Assembly (NCBI GenBank): GCA_963682025.1
Contig: OY821518.1
Coordinates: 236,322,152-236,386,151, forward strand
DNA from: Cordilura impudica
Taxonomy: Eukaryota; Arthropoda; Insecta; Diptera; Scathophagidae
Reading direction: 5' to 3'
DNA: 64,000 nt
Part shown: piece after piece, positions 48,050 to 58,675 of the stretch
Layout of the letters: each line of letters opens with the position of its first letter
Numbering within the stretch: the first letter of the stretch is position 1
Program-made: the position numbers and the translations under genes
Notes under the pieces: generated by a model
Seen by the model: the letters and a program-made list of their open reading frames with translations, nothing else
Database searches by the model: none
What the model was told of the DNA's origin: nothing

Positions 48050-48835
48050 ACAAGTAAGAAAATTATAGTCGGTCGAGACCGACTAAATGATACCCTATAC
48101 CATGCGGTTAGAGACCCTATCTCTCAGGCCCAACTAACTGGATATAGAAAATAAGCATAAACCAAATTTGAGTGGGATTTTTCTTAATTTTTTTGACTGC
48201 AGATATGAAAAAGTTCATATCGGATGCTATATCTATATGGGGACTAGGCCCAAAAATGGAACGATCCTGACTATGTTTGGTTAAGTCTCTTGTATTTTGA
48301 AAAAATATATAGAAACAAAATTTGAGAAGAATCAGTGCAATATTTTTGTTTTTTGATAGATTTAAGTGAAGATCGGGAAGCTGCTCTATATGGGGCCTAT
48401 GACTAAGAGTTGTCCCAGGCATCATTTTTAGACTACTCATTAATGGATGCAATAAACGCATACAAACCCAATTTGAGTAAGATCTATGTGACAATTTGGA
48501 TCTTATGGCAATTTATGTCGATTTCTTAGGGGTCATTTGTATGGGGGCTAGGTCTGAACATGGACCGACTCTCACCAATTTCAATAGCGTTCATCATATG
48601 GCCAATGAAAGCTTACATACCAAATTTCATCAAAATATCTTCATATTTGCGACCTGCAGTTTGAGTAAAAGGACACACAGACGGACGGACACATGGACGG
48701 ACATCGTTAAATCGAATCAGTTAGTGATTCTGATTCGATCGGTATAATTAAAGAAGGGTCTAGGTGAAATATTTTTGGTAGTTACAAACAGCAGCGCAAA
48801 GTCATTATACCCAAGTGGTATAGTATAGGGTATAA
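48050..48835 (-). repeat. Helitron-like (HINE/DINE-1-type) family 1, complete copy
   Basis: ACAAGTAAGAAAATTATAGT at the left is, on the minus strand, the 3' terminus with a GTCGGTC...GACCGAC hairpin a few bases inside. Subterminal inverted ACCCTATACCA words lie at both ends. A GTCY microsatellite (GACGGACGGACACATGGACG) is near 48680. These features match non-autonomous Helentrons of the DINE-1/mini-me type in Diptera. There is no protein; its open frames are by-products of composition. It abuts the next copy with no spacer. Confidence 0.85.
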
Positions 48836-50312
48836 TTATAGTCGGTCTAGACCGACTATACGATACCCTATACTATGCGTTTAGAGACCCTATCTCTCAG
48901 GCCCAACTAACTGGATATAAAAATAAGCATAAACCAAATTTGAGTGGGATTTTTATTAATTTTTTCGGCTGCAGATATGAAAAAGTTCATATCTATATGG
49001 GGACTAGGCCCAAAAATGGACCGATCCTGACCATGTTTGGTAAAGTCTCTTGTATTTTGCAAAAATATATACAAACAAAATTTGAGAAGAATCAGTGCAA
49101 TATTTATACCCTATACCACTATGTGGTTTGGGTATAATGACTTTGTGCTGCTGTTTGTACCTACCAAAAATATTTGACCTAGACCCATCTTTAATTATAC
49201 CGATCGAATCAGAATCACTATCCGTCTGTGTGTCCATGTAAAGCTTGTAATCAAGCTGCAGGTCGGAAATATGAATATATTTTGATGAAATTTGGTATAT
49301 AAGCTTTTATCGGCCATAGAATGAACGCTATTGAAATTGGTGAGAATCCGTCCATGTTTAGACCTAGCCCCCATACAAATGACCCCTATGAAATCGGCTT
49401 AAATTGCCATAAGATCCAAATTATCATATAAATCTTAGTCACATTGGTTTTGTATGTGTTTATTACATCCATTAATCAGTAGACCAAAAATGATCCCTAT
49501 GGGACAACTCTCAGTCATAGGCCCCATATAGAACTGCTTCCCGATCTTCACTTAAATCTATCAAAAAACAAAAATATTGCACTGATTCTTCTCAAATTTT
49601 GTTTGTATATATTTTTGCAAAATACAAGAGACTTAACCAAACATAGTCAGGATCGTTCCATTTTTGGGCCTAGTCCCCATATAGATATAGCATCCAATAT
49701 GAGCTTTTTCATATCTGCGTCAAAAAAATTAATAAATATCCCACTGAAATTTGGTTTATGCTTATTTTTTATATGCAGTTCGTTGGGCCTGAGAGATAGG
49801 GTCTCTAAGCGCATGGTATAGGGTATCGTATAGTGGTCTAGACCGACTATAATTTTCGTACTTGTTTTGTTTTTTGATAGATTTAACTGAAGATCGGGAA
49901 GCAGCTCTATATGGGGCATATGACTAAGAGTTATCCAATAGGGATCATTTTTGGACTACTGACTAATGGAAATAATATATACATACAAACCCAATTTGAC
50001 TAACATTTTTATGTTGATTTGGATTTTATGGCAATATATGTTGATTTCATAGGGGTCATTTGTATGGGGCTAGGTCTGAACATGGACCGATTCTCACCAA
50101 TTTCAATAGCGTTTATCCCATGGCCGATAGAAGTTCAAATACCAAATTTAATCAAAATATATTCATATTTGCGACCTGCAGTTTGATTACAAGCTTTACA
50201 TGGACACACAGACGGACGGACGGACGGACATCGTTAAATCAAATCAGATAGTGATTCTTATTCGATCGGTATAATTAAAGATGGGTGTAGATCAAATATT
50301 TTTGGTTGTTAC
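48836..50312 (-). repeat. Helitron-like family 1 copy, split by a nested copy at 49105-49865
   Basis: The 3' half (48836-49104) begins in the terminal palindrome and stops at GTGCAATATT. The 5' half resumes at 49866 with TTTGTTTTTTGATAGATTTA and runs to the GTCY tract at about 50210 and TTTTTGGTTGTTACAA. Removing 49105-49865 restores the uninterrupted family sequence. Confidence 0.85.
49105..49865 (+). repeat. Helitron-like family 1 copy nested in another copy
   Basis: Runs from TATACCCTATACCACTATGT to the palindrome at about 49831 and TTTTCGTACTTGT. Its GTCY tract is lost (ATCCGTCTGTGTGTCC remains). Its flanks fix the ends of the family. Confidence 0.85.
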
Positions 50313-50325
50313 AATATGATGAATA

Positions 50326-50763
50326 CAATAACATGATTTTTCGCTGTTCCTTTGCACAACAAATAAAAATTTGTTAGTAAATTTTTTCAAACAACTGTCG
50401 TTAATACGAGGAGTTTGACCGAATATTTTTTTTTCGTAACATGTACGATAAATTTAAAATTAAATAACATAATATATACGCGATTAGATTAGTTATGTGA
50501 ATATAATTGTTTTTTTTTCGAACTTTTTGAAAGATTTTTTTACAGATCTTTTTAACCCCAATCTTTCTGATCCAGTAAAGGGGCTGCAATGACCAGTGAT
50601 ACTAACGTACCCCTTTTCGCGTTAGATTTAGCGCTTTTTGCCTACCCAAAAAATGCATTTTCTTACATTTAACACCTATTTTAAACAAGCGCGGAATTGG
50701 CGCCTTTTGTTTTTATAAGTTCCCTCCAAATTTAAACTTTTTGATCAAAGACACTTATATTAT
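50326..50763. other. non-coding stretch with hAT-MITE-like remnant
   Basis: About 50596-50740 repeats TTTCGCGTTAGATTTAGCGC and GGCGCCTTTTG, similar to the MITE at 8358-8656. No gene. Confidence 0.45.
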
Positions 50764-51551
50764 TATACCTTATACCACTATGTGGTTTGGGTATAATGAC
50801 TTTGTTTGTAACTACCAAAAATATTTGACCTAGACCCATCTTTTATTATACCAATCGAATCAGAATCACTATCTGATTCGATTTAACGATGTGGACCGTC
50901 CGTCCGTCCGTCTGTGTGTCCATGTAAAGTTTGTAATCAAACTGCAGGTCGTAAATATGAATATATTTTGATGAACTTTGGTATATAAGCTTTCATCGGC
51001 CATGGGATGAACGCTATTGAAATTGATGAGAATCGGTCCCTGTGCAGACCTAGCCCCCATACAAATGGCCCTTATGAAATCAGCATAAATTGCCATAAGA
51101 TCCAAATTATCATATAAATCTTAGTCAAATTGGGTTTGTATGTGTTTATTACATCCATTAATCAGTAGTCCAAAAATGATCCCTATGGGACAACTCTTAG
51201 TCATAGGCCCCATATAGAACTGCTTCCCGATTTTCACTTAAATCTATCAAAAAACAAAAATATTGCACGAATTCTTTCAAATTTTGTTTGTATATATTTT
51301 TGCAAAATACAAGAGACTTAACCAAACATAGTCAGGATCGTTTCATTTTTGGGCCTCGTCCCCATATAGATATAGCATCCGATATGAACCTTTTCATATC
51401 TGCAGTCAAAAAATTAATAAAAATCCCACACAAATTTGGTTTATGCTTATTTTCAATATCCAGTTAGTTGGGCCTGAGAGATAGGGTCTCTAACCGCATG
51501 GTATAGGTTATCGTATAGTCGGTCTAGACCGACTATAATTTTCTCACTTGT
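50764..51551 (+). repeat. Helitron-like family 1, complete copy
   Basis: TATACCTTATACCACTATGT start, GTCCGTCCGTCCGTCTGTGT tract at about 50898, terminal palindrome at about 51515, and CTCACTTGT end. Confidence 0.85.
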
Positions 51552-51607
51552 TGAGTTTGAAATTATTCAGGCTCAAGATCATATGTTTTTACTTTAAATA
51601 AAGCAAA

Positions 51608-52404
51608 ACAAGTAAGAAAATTATAGCCTATCTAGACAGACTATACGATACCCTATACCATGGTTTTGAGATCGTATATTTCGGTCCAACTAATTCGATA
51701 TAGAAAATAAGCATAAACCAAATTTGAGTGGCATTGTTATTAATTTTTTTGGCTGCAGATATGAAAAAGTTCATATCGGATGCTGTATTCATATGGGGAC
51801 TAGGTCGAAAAATGGACCCATCCTACCATATTTGGTAAAGTCATATTGTTAAAAAAATATATACAAACCAAATTTGAGAAAAATCTGTGTAATTATTTTG
51901 TTTTTTAGTAGAATTAAATAAAGATCGGGAAGCAGCTCTATATGGGGCCTATTACTAAGAACTGTCCTATAGGCATTATTTTTGGACTACTAATTAAAGG
52001 ATGAAATAAACATATACAAACCCAATTTGACTGAGATCTATACGATAATTTGGATCTTATGGCAATTCATGTCGATTTCATATGGGTCATTTGTATGGGG
52101 ACTAGGTCTGAACATGGACCGAATTTCACCAATTTCAATAGCGTTCATCCCTTGACCGATAAAAGCTTATATACCAAATTTCATCAAAATATATTCATAT
52201 TTGCGACCTGCACTTTGATTACAAGCTTTACATGGACACACAGACGGACGGACGGACGGACGGACGGACATTGTTAAATCAACTCAGAAAGTGATTCTGA
52301 TTCGATCGGTATAATTGAAGATGGGTCTAGGTCAAATATTTTTGGTTGTTACAAACAGCAGCACAAAGTCATTATACCCAAACCACATAGTGGTATAGGG
52401 TATA
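51608..52404 (-). repeat. Helitron-like family 1, complete copy (left arm of inverted pair)
   Basis: ACAAGTAAGAAAATTATAGC at the left, GACGGACGGACGGACGGACG tract at about 52242, ending ACCACATAGTGGTATAGGG at 52404. Faces the copy at 52433-53231 across 28 bp. Confidence 0.9.
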
Positions 52405-52432
52405 ATTAGTATAATATAAAAAAACATATTTT

Positions 52433-53231
52433 TATACCCTATACCACTATGTGGTTTGGGTATAATGACTTTGTGCTGCTGTTTGTAACAACCAAAAATA
52501 TTTGACCTAGACCCATCTTTAATTATACCGATCGAATCAGAATCACTTTCTGAGTTGATTTAACAATGTCCGTCCGTCCGTCCGTCCGTCCGTCCGTCCG
52601 TCCGTCCGTCTGTGTGTCCATGTAAAGCTTGTAATCAAACTGCAGGTCGCAAATATGAATATATTTTGATGAAATTTGGTATATAAGCTTTTATCGGCCA
52701 TGGGATGAACGCTATTGAAATTGGTGAGAATCGGTCCATGTTCAGACCTAGCCCCCATACAAATTACCCATATGAAATCGACATAAATTGCCATAAGATC
52801 CAAATTGTCATATAGATCTTACTCAAATTGGGTTTGTATGCATTCATTACATCCACTAATAAGTAGTCCAAAAATGATCCCTTTGACCCCATATAGAGCT
52901 GCTTCCCGATCTTCACTTAAATCTATTAAAAAACAAAAATATTGCACTGATTCTTCTCAAATTTTGTTTGTACATATTTTTGCAAAATACAAGAGACTTT
53001 ACCAAACATGATCAGGATCGGTCCATTTTTGGACCTAGTCGTTTTATAGATATAGCATCCGATATGAACTTTTTCATATCTGCAGCCAAAAAAATTAATA
53101 AAAATCCCACTCAAATTTGGTTTTTGCATATTTTCAATGTCCAGTTAGTTGGGCCTAAGAGATAGGGTTTCTAAACGCATGGTATAGGGTATCGTATAGT
53201 CGGTCTAGACCGACTATAATTTTCTTACTTG
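52433..53231 (+). repeat. Helitron-like family 1, complete copy (right arm of inverted pair)
   Basis: TATACCCTATACCACTATGT start, the longest GTCC tract in the window (about 52567-52610), terminal palindrome at about 53197-53220, and CTTACTTGT end. Confidence 0.9.
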
Positions 53232-53551
53232 TTTTTACTTATTTAATTTTTTTAATAAAGCATTAAGTACACTATAGTTTGCAATTTAATTCATCAATTT
53301 ATATCTTTAGAATCCAAAGTTACCCCAAAAATTGTGAACCAAGGTAATTTTTTCAGAAAAACAAAAAAGCGCTTGACAGGTTTAAAAAATTTTTTTAAAT
53401 TATTTTTTTTTTCCAAATGGTAGTTTTTTATGCAATAATAATAATTTGTAAAAAAAAATTTGTTAAATACGGCTTCCCTGAATTAATCCTCATTTTGACT
53501 ATCATTCAACTCACTGTGCTCTGTCCGCTAAATTCACAATATACGCCAATG
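53232..53551. other. non-coding stretch
   Basis: AT-rich; shares GAATTAATCCTCA with 25675. No gene. Confidence 0.5.
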
Positions 53552-53744
53552 GTGTAATTCAGTGCTTTTCAAACTGTGAGCCGCGGCCCCCTAGGGCCGT
53601 AGAACTTTTTTAAAGGAGTCGCAAAACATTTAAGTATTTCTACATTTATGTATTTAATCTTTAAAATATCTTTTTTATTTCATAAATTTCTTTGAAAATG
53701 GTGTATTCCTAAATTTAAAAACGTAAAATTTGCTCAAATTAAAT

Positions 53745-53925
53745 TTCACGGTAGGCTTAGTTACACAGAAGCATATTTTTAAACTTTGCTAAATTTTATA
53801 AAATTAGATTTCGTAGTAGGCTTAGCTACACAGAAGCATATTTTTTAACTTCCTAGAATTTTATTAAATTGAAAAATTTATTTCCACAGTAGGCTTAGTT
53901 AGTTTGCAAAAAGAAGCACATTTTT
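53745..53925. repeat. three ~70-bp repeats inside the hAT left end
   Basis: CRGTAGGCTTAGTTACACAG / TAGTAGGCTTAGCTACACAG / CAGTAGGCTTAGTTAG recur at about 53752, 53815 and 53890, each followed by AAGCAYATTTTTAAA. Confidence 0.7.
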
Positions 53926-54097
53926 AAATTTTATCTTCATTTAGTGATGTGCCTTCAACATTGACGATTTTTGTAGTTTTTTTTTTATGTAATATTAAAA
54001 AAGTTGAAAAAGTGAATATATTAAAGCAAAAAAAAGTATAATTAAATATTATAAAATAATTATATTTCTTTCTATATTCAAGGTAATTATTATTATT

Positions 54098-54479
54098 GAT
54101 GTGTAAACATCTATACACGCAGGGGGGTAAATTTCTATTTCACAATACAATCACAAAAACAGCGTAACTCATATCGGTGTGAGCTGAAGCAGATAACGCT
54201 GTGTGACTTATGATTGTATTGGTGAAAAAATTATGATATAAAATTGTTTTTTTATGCCACTTTTTTAAAAGCGTCATCTATGTATCACTTATATACGTAT
54301 ATATTAGGATATTTTTAACGTTTTACAGCAAACGGTTGTTGAATTAGCTGAAACAGTTTTTGCTATAAGTGATAAATAGATGACGCTTTCTGTTTGATTT
54401 TAAAAAATGACATAAAAAAATCTTTAATTACTAGATGTTTACACATCTTCCCTGTGATCGGACTCACATGATTTTTTTT
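54098..54479. mobile_element. multi-hairpin element, copy 2, inside the hAT element
   Basis: Same ends and internal stems as 40209-40588; differences are scattered substitutions (for example ATAAAGCAG to ATAACGCTG). It sits between the hAT left end and its transposase start. Confidence 0.75.
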
Positions 54480-54548
54480 CTTTTAATTAGGTGATAAATT
54501 TAACTATTATTTTCTTAAAATTTTAACGATTTTAGTACGGGTTTAAAA

Positions 54549-56200
54549 ATGGATAAGTGGCTAATAAAAATACCTAAAGAGCGAGAAAATTATGAAAGTG
54601 TACATGAATTAATAGAACTTACATCTGAACATCTACAAGAACCAGTAGAATTATCATCTTTACCAGGAACTTCTACTTCAACATCGAGATTAACAACTGG
54701 TAATAAGAGAAAAGTCGCCGCAGATAATACACCTCAATTGAAAAATCGTAAATATATTACTGATTATTTGAAATATGGATTTATTTCGTCAACATTTAAT
54801 AATCAAGAAAGACCTATGTGTGTAATTTGTTTCACCCAACTATCAAACGATAGTATGAGGCCAGGAAAACTACTGCGTCATTTAACTACTTTGCACCCAG
54901 AATATCAAAGTAAGCCACTCGAATTTTTTCAAAGAAAGGCAGCAGATAAAAAGGAACAAACTGGTTCTCTTACAAAATATATAAAACTTAATGATGACAT
55001 GCTAAAAGCATCTTTCGAAGTTGCCCCATTAATTGCAAAAAACAAAAAACCTTATACGATAGGAGAAGATCTTATATTACCAGCAGCAATTAAAATTTGT
55101 GAAACTATATACAGTGAAAAAATTGCTAATCCTTTGAAGTCTATTCCTATCTCAAACGATACTATGAAAAGAAGAATTGATAGCATGGGATATAATATTA
55201 AAACCCAATTAATATCTCGTATTAAACAGAGCAACTTCTTCGCGATACAAATTGATGAATCTACTGATATAACAAATTACGCGCAGTTAATGGTTTTTGT
55301 AAGATATCAGTATAACTTCGAAATTCATGACGATTTACTTTATTGTCGGGAGCTATTAACTTCAACAAGAGGTATTGATATTTTTGTAAAAGTAGATGAG
55401 TTATTTTCAGAGAATAAACTTGAATGGTCAAAATGTGTAGGAGTGTGGAATTTCTGGACTCAAAGCAGAAGTACAAAAAGTATCACCAGATGCGCAACAT
55501 ATTCACTGCGTAATACACAGAGAACATTTAGTTTTTCGACGAATGTGTTCCGAACTCAGTGAAATTTTCAGTGACATTACAACTATTGTTAATTTTGTAA
55601 AAAATCGTGATGTAAACTCGAGATTGTTTAATATTTTATGTAAGGAGATGGGATCAGTGCATGAGGTTTTGTTATATCATACTGAAGTAAGGCGGCTTTC
55701 ACGTGGAAAAGTTTTAAATAGAATTTTAGAACTTAAAGATGAGTTACGATTATTTCTTTTAGATAAAAAACCAGATCTTGCTACGCACTTTAGTGATGAA
55801 AGTTGGTTGTGTTTAGCATCATATTTAGCAGATTTTTTTGCTAAAATAAATGAATTAAATCTTTCTCTGCAGGGAAAAGAAACCAATATTTTAGTTTTGA
55901 ATATAAAACTTATTGCTTTTCAACAAAAACTTTGTTCATGGTCAAACTCTATTAACGAAGGAAATATGGAAATGTTCCCATGTCTGAATGAGTTTGTTTG
56001 CACCAATGAAATATCAATATCAAATTCAATTAAAAAAACAATACTGAATCATATTGATGAATCTAAAAGATTTTTTGCTAAATATTTCCCAAACATGAAC
56101 GAGGAACGAAAATACGACTGGATAAGGATGCCATTTGCTAAAACATTGAAACATGGAATGAAGCTTTTGTTTCGGAATTTACGGAGCCGCAATATGAAAA
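54549..56200 (+). pseudogene. hAT transposase of the ZBED5/FAM200-like group, broken
   Basis: Starts MDKWLIKIPKERENYESVHE. A BED-type zinc finger follows (YGFISS ... MCVICFTQLSNDSM ... LLRHLTTLHPEY, about residues 75-120), then FFAIQIDESTDITNYAQLMV, holding the first catalytic Asp. At about 55440 a deletion plus frameshift removes the block expected to carry the second catalytic Asp (CTDGA in relatives). The frame resumes as GLKAEVQKVSPDAQHIHCVI, HREHLVFRRMCSELSEI and WLCLASYLADFFAKINELNL. It ends at RKYDWIRMPFAKTLKH, where sequence passes into the element terminus, so the hAT C-terminal dimerisation domain is gone. Inactive. Confidence 0.85.
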
Positions 56201-56339
56201 AGTTTGAGAAGCACTGGTGTAATTGGTGGGCAGTTGTTAATATTATATGAGATACTTACTTATTTAACTGTGATCTCATTAAACAAATTATTTGGGCTTT
56301 CTTTTAATCTTTAAACTTTATAACATTGTTTTATTACAT

Positions 56340-56345
56340 TTTATT
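56340..56345 (-). terminator. candidate CAH1 poly(A) signal
   Basis: AATAAA on the minus strand, about 183 nt after the CAH1 stop codon. Another lies at 56330-56335. In AT-rich DNA such hexamers are common, so this is only a candidate. Confidence 0.35.
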
Positions 56346-56527
56346 TTTAAATTTTAATTACTAAATAACTGTCATAATAAGTGCACTTACAACGAAATGT
56401 GAATACATCAACAAAACAAACAAAAAATCGAAAACGAAAAAAATAAATGAGAATAATTTGAAATTATTCATGCAATACTTAAAAGTCCATTTCACCAACT
56501 CAATCTTTATAATCTCTCTTGTCTTGT

Positions 56528-58675
56528 TTAATGTTCGCCACATTCACGCAATTCACGATTACCCAAAGGCAAAGGAGGACGGAAATTGTTGATAACTTTG
56601 CCGTTCATTTCATTGGTAGGACATTCCTCTTTGACATCATAGCAATTCATATCACGCATAGCTGCCAACTGGTGTTTGGATACCTCAATGGGTGTTTTGA
56701 AAACAATCCAAATGACACACTCCGAACAGGGTGGTGTGGTTAAGGAACCTTCATAAGTCCAAAAGGTGGGAGTAGAAGGTAATAATTTTGCTGGATCACA
56801 ACCATTAGGTAACGTAATGCGATCACCCTTATGCTTAACAAACTGCAAGAGGCTAGTTATTTTATCGAATTCTGCATGAGGCATGCCAGGCTAGTTAAAG
56901 ATAAAAATTTATTAAAAAGGTTTCCTAATTGGAATTTTATTGTAACGGGTGATTTTTTTGAGGTTAGGATTTTCATGCATTAGTATTTGACAGATCACGT
57001 GGGATTTCAGACATGGTGTCAAAGAGAAAGATGCTCAGTATGCTTTGACATTTCATCATGAATAGACTTACTAACGAGCAACGCTTGCAAATCATTGAAT
57101 TTTATTACCAAAATCAGTGTTCGGTTCGAAATGTGTTTCGCGCTTTACGTCCGATTTATGGTCTACATAATCGACCAAGTGAGCAAACAATTAATGCGAT
57201 TGTGACCAAGTTTCGCACTCAGTTTACTTTATTGGACATTAAACCAACCACACGAATGCGTACAGTGCGTACAGAAGAGAATATTGCGTCTGTTTCTGAG
57301 AGTGTTGCTGAAGACCGTGAAATGTCGATTCGTCGCCGTTCGCAGCAATTGGGTTTGTGTTATTCGACCACATGGAAGATTTTACGCAAAGATCTTGGTG
57401 TAAAACCGTATAAAATACAGCTCGTGCAAGAACTGAAGCCGAACGATCTGCCACAACGTCTAATTTTCAGTGAATGGGCCCTAGAAAAGTTGGCAGAAAA
57501 TCCGCTTTTTTATCGACAAATTTTGTTCATCGATGAGGCTCATTTCTGGTTGAATGGCTTCGTAAATAAGCAAAATTGCCGTATTTGGAGTGAAGAGCAA
57601 CCAGAAGCCGTTCAAGAACTGCCCATGCATCCCGAAAAATGCACTGTTTGGTGTGGTTTGTACGCTGGTGGAATCATTGGACCGTATTTTTTCAAAGATG
57701 CTGTTGGACGCAACGTTACGGTGAATGGCGATCGCTATCGTTCGATGCTAACAAACTTTTTGTTGCCAAAAATGGAAGAACTGAACTTGGTTGACATGTG
57801 GTTTCAACAAGATGGCGCTACATGCCACACAGCTCGCGATTCTATGGCCATTTTGAGGGAAAACTTCGGAGAACAATTCATCTCAAGAAATGGACCGGTA
57901 AGTTGGCCACCAAGATCATGCTATTTGACGCCTTTAGACTATTTTTTGTGGGGCTACGTCAAGTCTAAAGTCTACAGAAATAAGCCAGCAACTATTCCAG
58001 CTTTGGAAGACAACATTTCCGAAGAAATTCGGGCTATTCCGGCCGAAATGCTCGAAAAAGTTGCCCAAAATTGGACTTTCCGAATGGACCACCTAAGACG
58101 CAGCCGCGGTCAACATTTAAATGAAATTATCTTCAAAAAGTAAATGTCATGGACCAATCTAACGTTTCAAATAAAGAACCGATGAGATTTTGCAAATTTT
58201 ATGCGTTTTTTTTTTAAAAAAAGTTATCAAGCTCTTAAAAAATCACCCGTTATAAATACCTTTAAGAAAACACCTAATACTGCCAAACCATCGGAAGCAG
58301 AAGCAGCTTCATTAAAACTCTTGTATTTAGTGGTATTCCAGTGAACCAAATGTAATTCGCCAGCATAAGAGACACCATCGACAGTGTGTTCCGAACCCTT
58401 CGAGTCAGTGCAACCCCAGTGACAATGGAATTGCTCCAATTTATAAATATTGTCGCCCAAAGGACCACCAGTTAATTCCGATTCATTGCCATTAACATCC
58501 ACACGCCAGCAGTAACCGGGATTTACCAAACTCTTGGTATGTTCTCCTACATACCGCCACCTCAAGGGGGCTACTTTCAAATCACTGCCCTTTTTACAAA
58601 CGGCGGTGTTAATATCAACCGGTGACTGGCGATGGCCAGTTGCTTGTGGAAATTCAATGAACCATTTATCAGGTC
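56528..58675 (-). CDS. CAH1: alpha-carbonic anhydrase (CAH1), last two exons; first exon outside
   Basis: Reversible hydration of CO2 by a cytosolic zinc enzyme. The first visible exon (58675-58260) follows a CAG acceptor in phase 1 and encodes [20 protein letters not shown] onward. It includes zinc ligands in QFHCHWG (two His) and ELHLVHW (third His). It ends AAG/GTATTT at 58260. The last exon (56890-56528) begins after CTAG, encodes [17 protein letters not shown], then [20 protein letters not shown] and [14 protein letters not shown], and stops TAA at 56530-56528. Together about 258 residues; with the missing ~12-residue first exon this matches the ~270-residue Drosophila CAH1, to which it is closely similar. 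The frame is intact. The 1369-bp intron contains a 1306-bp mariner-type element. The first exon was not seen between 58676 and 64000 and probably lies beyond. Confidence 0.93.
56945..58250 (+). mobile_element. DD41D mariner-type transposon inside the CAH1 intron
   Basis: ACGGGTGATTTTTTTGAGG at 56945 is matched by the complement of the right end, ACGGGTGATTTTTTAAGAG (58250 inward), with TA at 56943-56944 and 58251-58252. Length 1306 bp. It carries an uninterrupted transposase gene in the opposite direction to CAH1. Without it and one TA, the intron would be 61 bp. It lies only 7 bp inside the intron from the splice donor. Confidence 0.93.
57058..58143 (+). CDS. DD41D mariner-type transposase, intact 361 residues
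   Basis: IS630/Tc1/mariner superfamily transposase for cut-and-paste movement at TA sites. Two N-terminal helix-turn-helix units ([20 protein letters not shown], and [20 protein letters not shown] at about 90-109) are separated by a basic linker. The catalytic triad is Asp159 ([13 protein letters not shown]), Asp252 ([13 protein letters not shown]) and Asp294 ([10 protein letters not shown]). There are 41 residues between the last two, the DD41D signature reported for rosa-type elements. The usual SPDL motif reads SCYL here (Tyr289 in place of Asp), of unknown effect. The C-terminus is [10 protein letters not shown]. No stops or shifts; it has the start, end and length of a complete gene within intact terminal repeats. 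It could be a functional autonomous copy. Confidence 0.92.
   Translation: MNRLTNEQRLQIIEFYYQNQCSVRNVFRALRPIYGLHNRPSEQTINAIVTKFRTQFTLLDIKPTTRMRTVRTEENIASVSESVAEDREMSIRRRSQQLGLCYSTTWKILRKDLGVKPYKIQLVQELKPNDLPQRLIFSEWALEKLAENPLFYRQILFIDEAHFWLNGFVNKQNCRIWSEEQPEAVQELPMHPEKCTVWCGLYAGGIIGPYFFKDAVGRNVTVNGDRYRSMLTNFLLPKMEELNLVDMWFQQDGATCHTARDSMAILRENFGEQFISRNGPVSWPPRSCYLTPLDYFLWGYVKSKVYRNKPATIPALEDNISEEIRAIPAEMLEKVAQNWTFRMDHLRRSRGQHLNEIIFKK

Larger units (their letters stand above)
53560..56216 (+). mobile_element. hAT transposon with perfect 8-bp target duplication
   Basis: Left end CAGTGCTTTTCAAACTGTGA and right end GTTTGAGAAGCACTG (ending 56216) are inverted repeats, followed inward by GAGCCGC on both sides. 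GTGTAATT flanks it at 53552-53559 and 56217-56224. It carries a broken transposase, a ~70-bp triplicated motif near the left end and a nested multi-hairpin element. The right end directly follows a truncated transposase, so the 3' part of the element has been deleted internally. Confidence 0.92.

Noticed and set aside
41055..53129. Recurring frames of 60-125 codons with THRRTDGRTDGH-like ends in many places
   Set aside because: They lie in Helitron-like repeats, the Asp-Gly-Arg run is the translated GTCY microsatellite, and frames appear on either strand and break differently in each copy.
57239..57454. Minus-strand ORFs opposite transposase genes (also 44468-44746, 29845-30090)
   Set aside because: Antisense shadows of the recognised transposase and reverse transcriptase frames.
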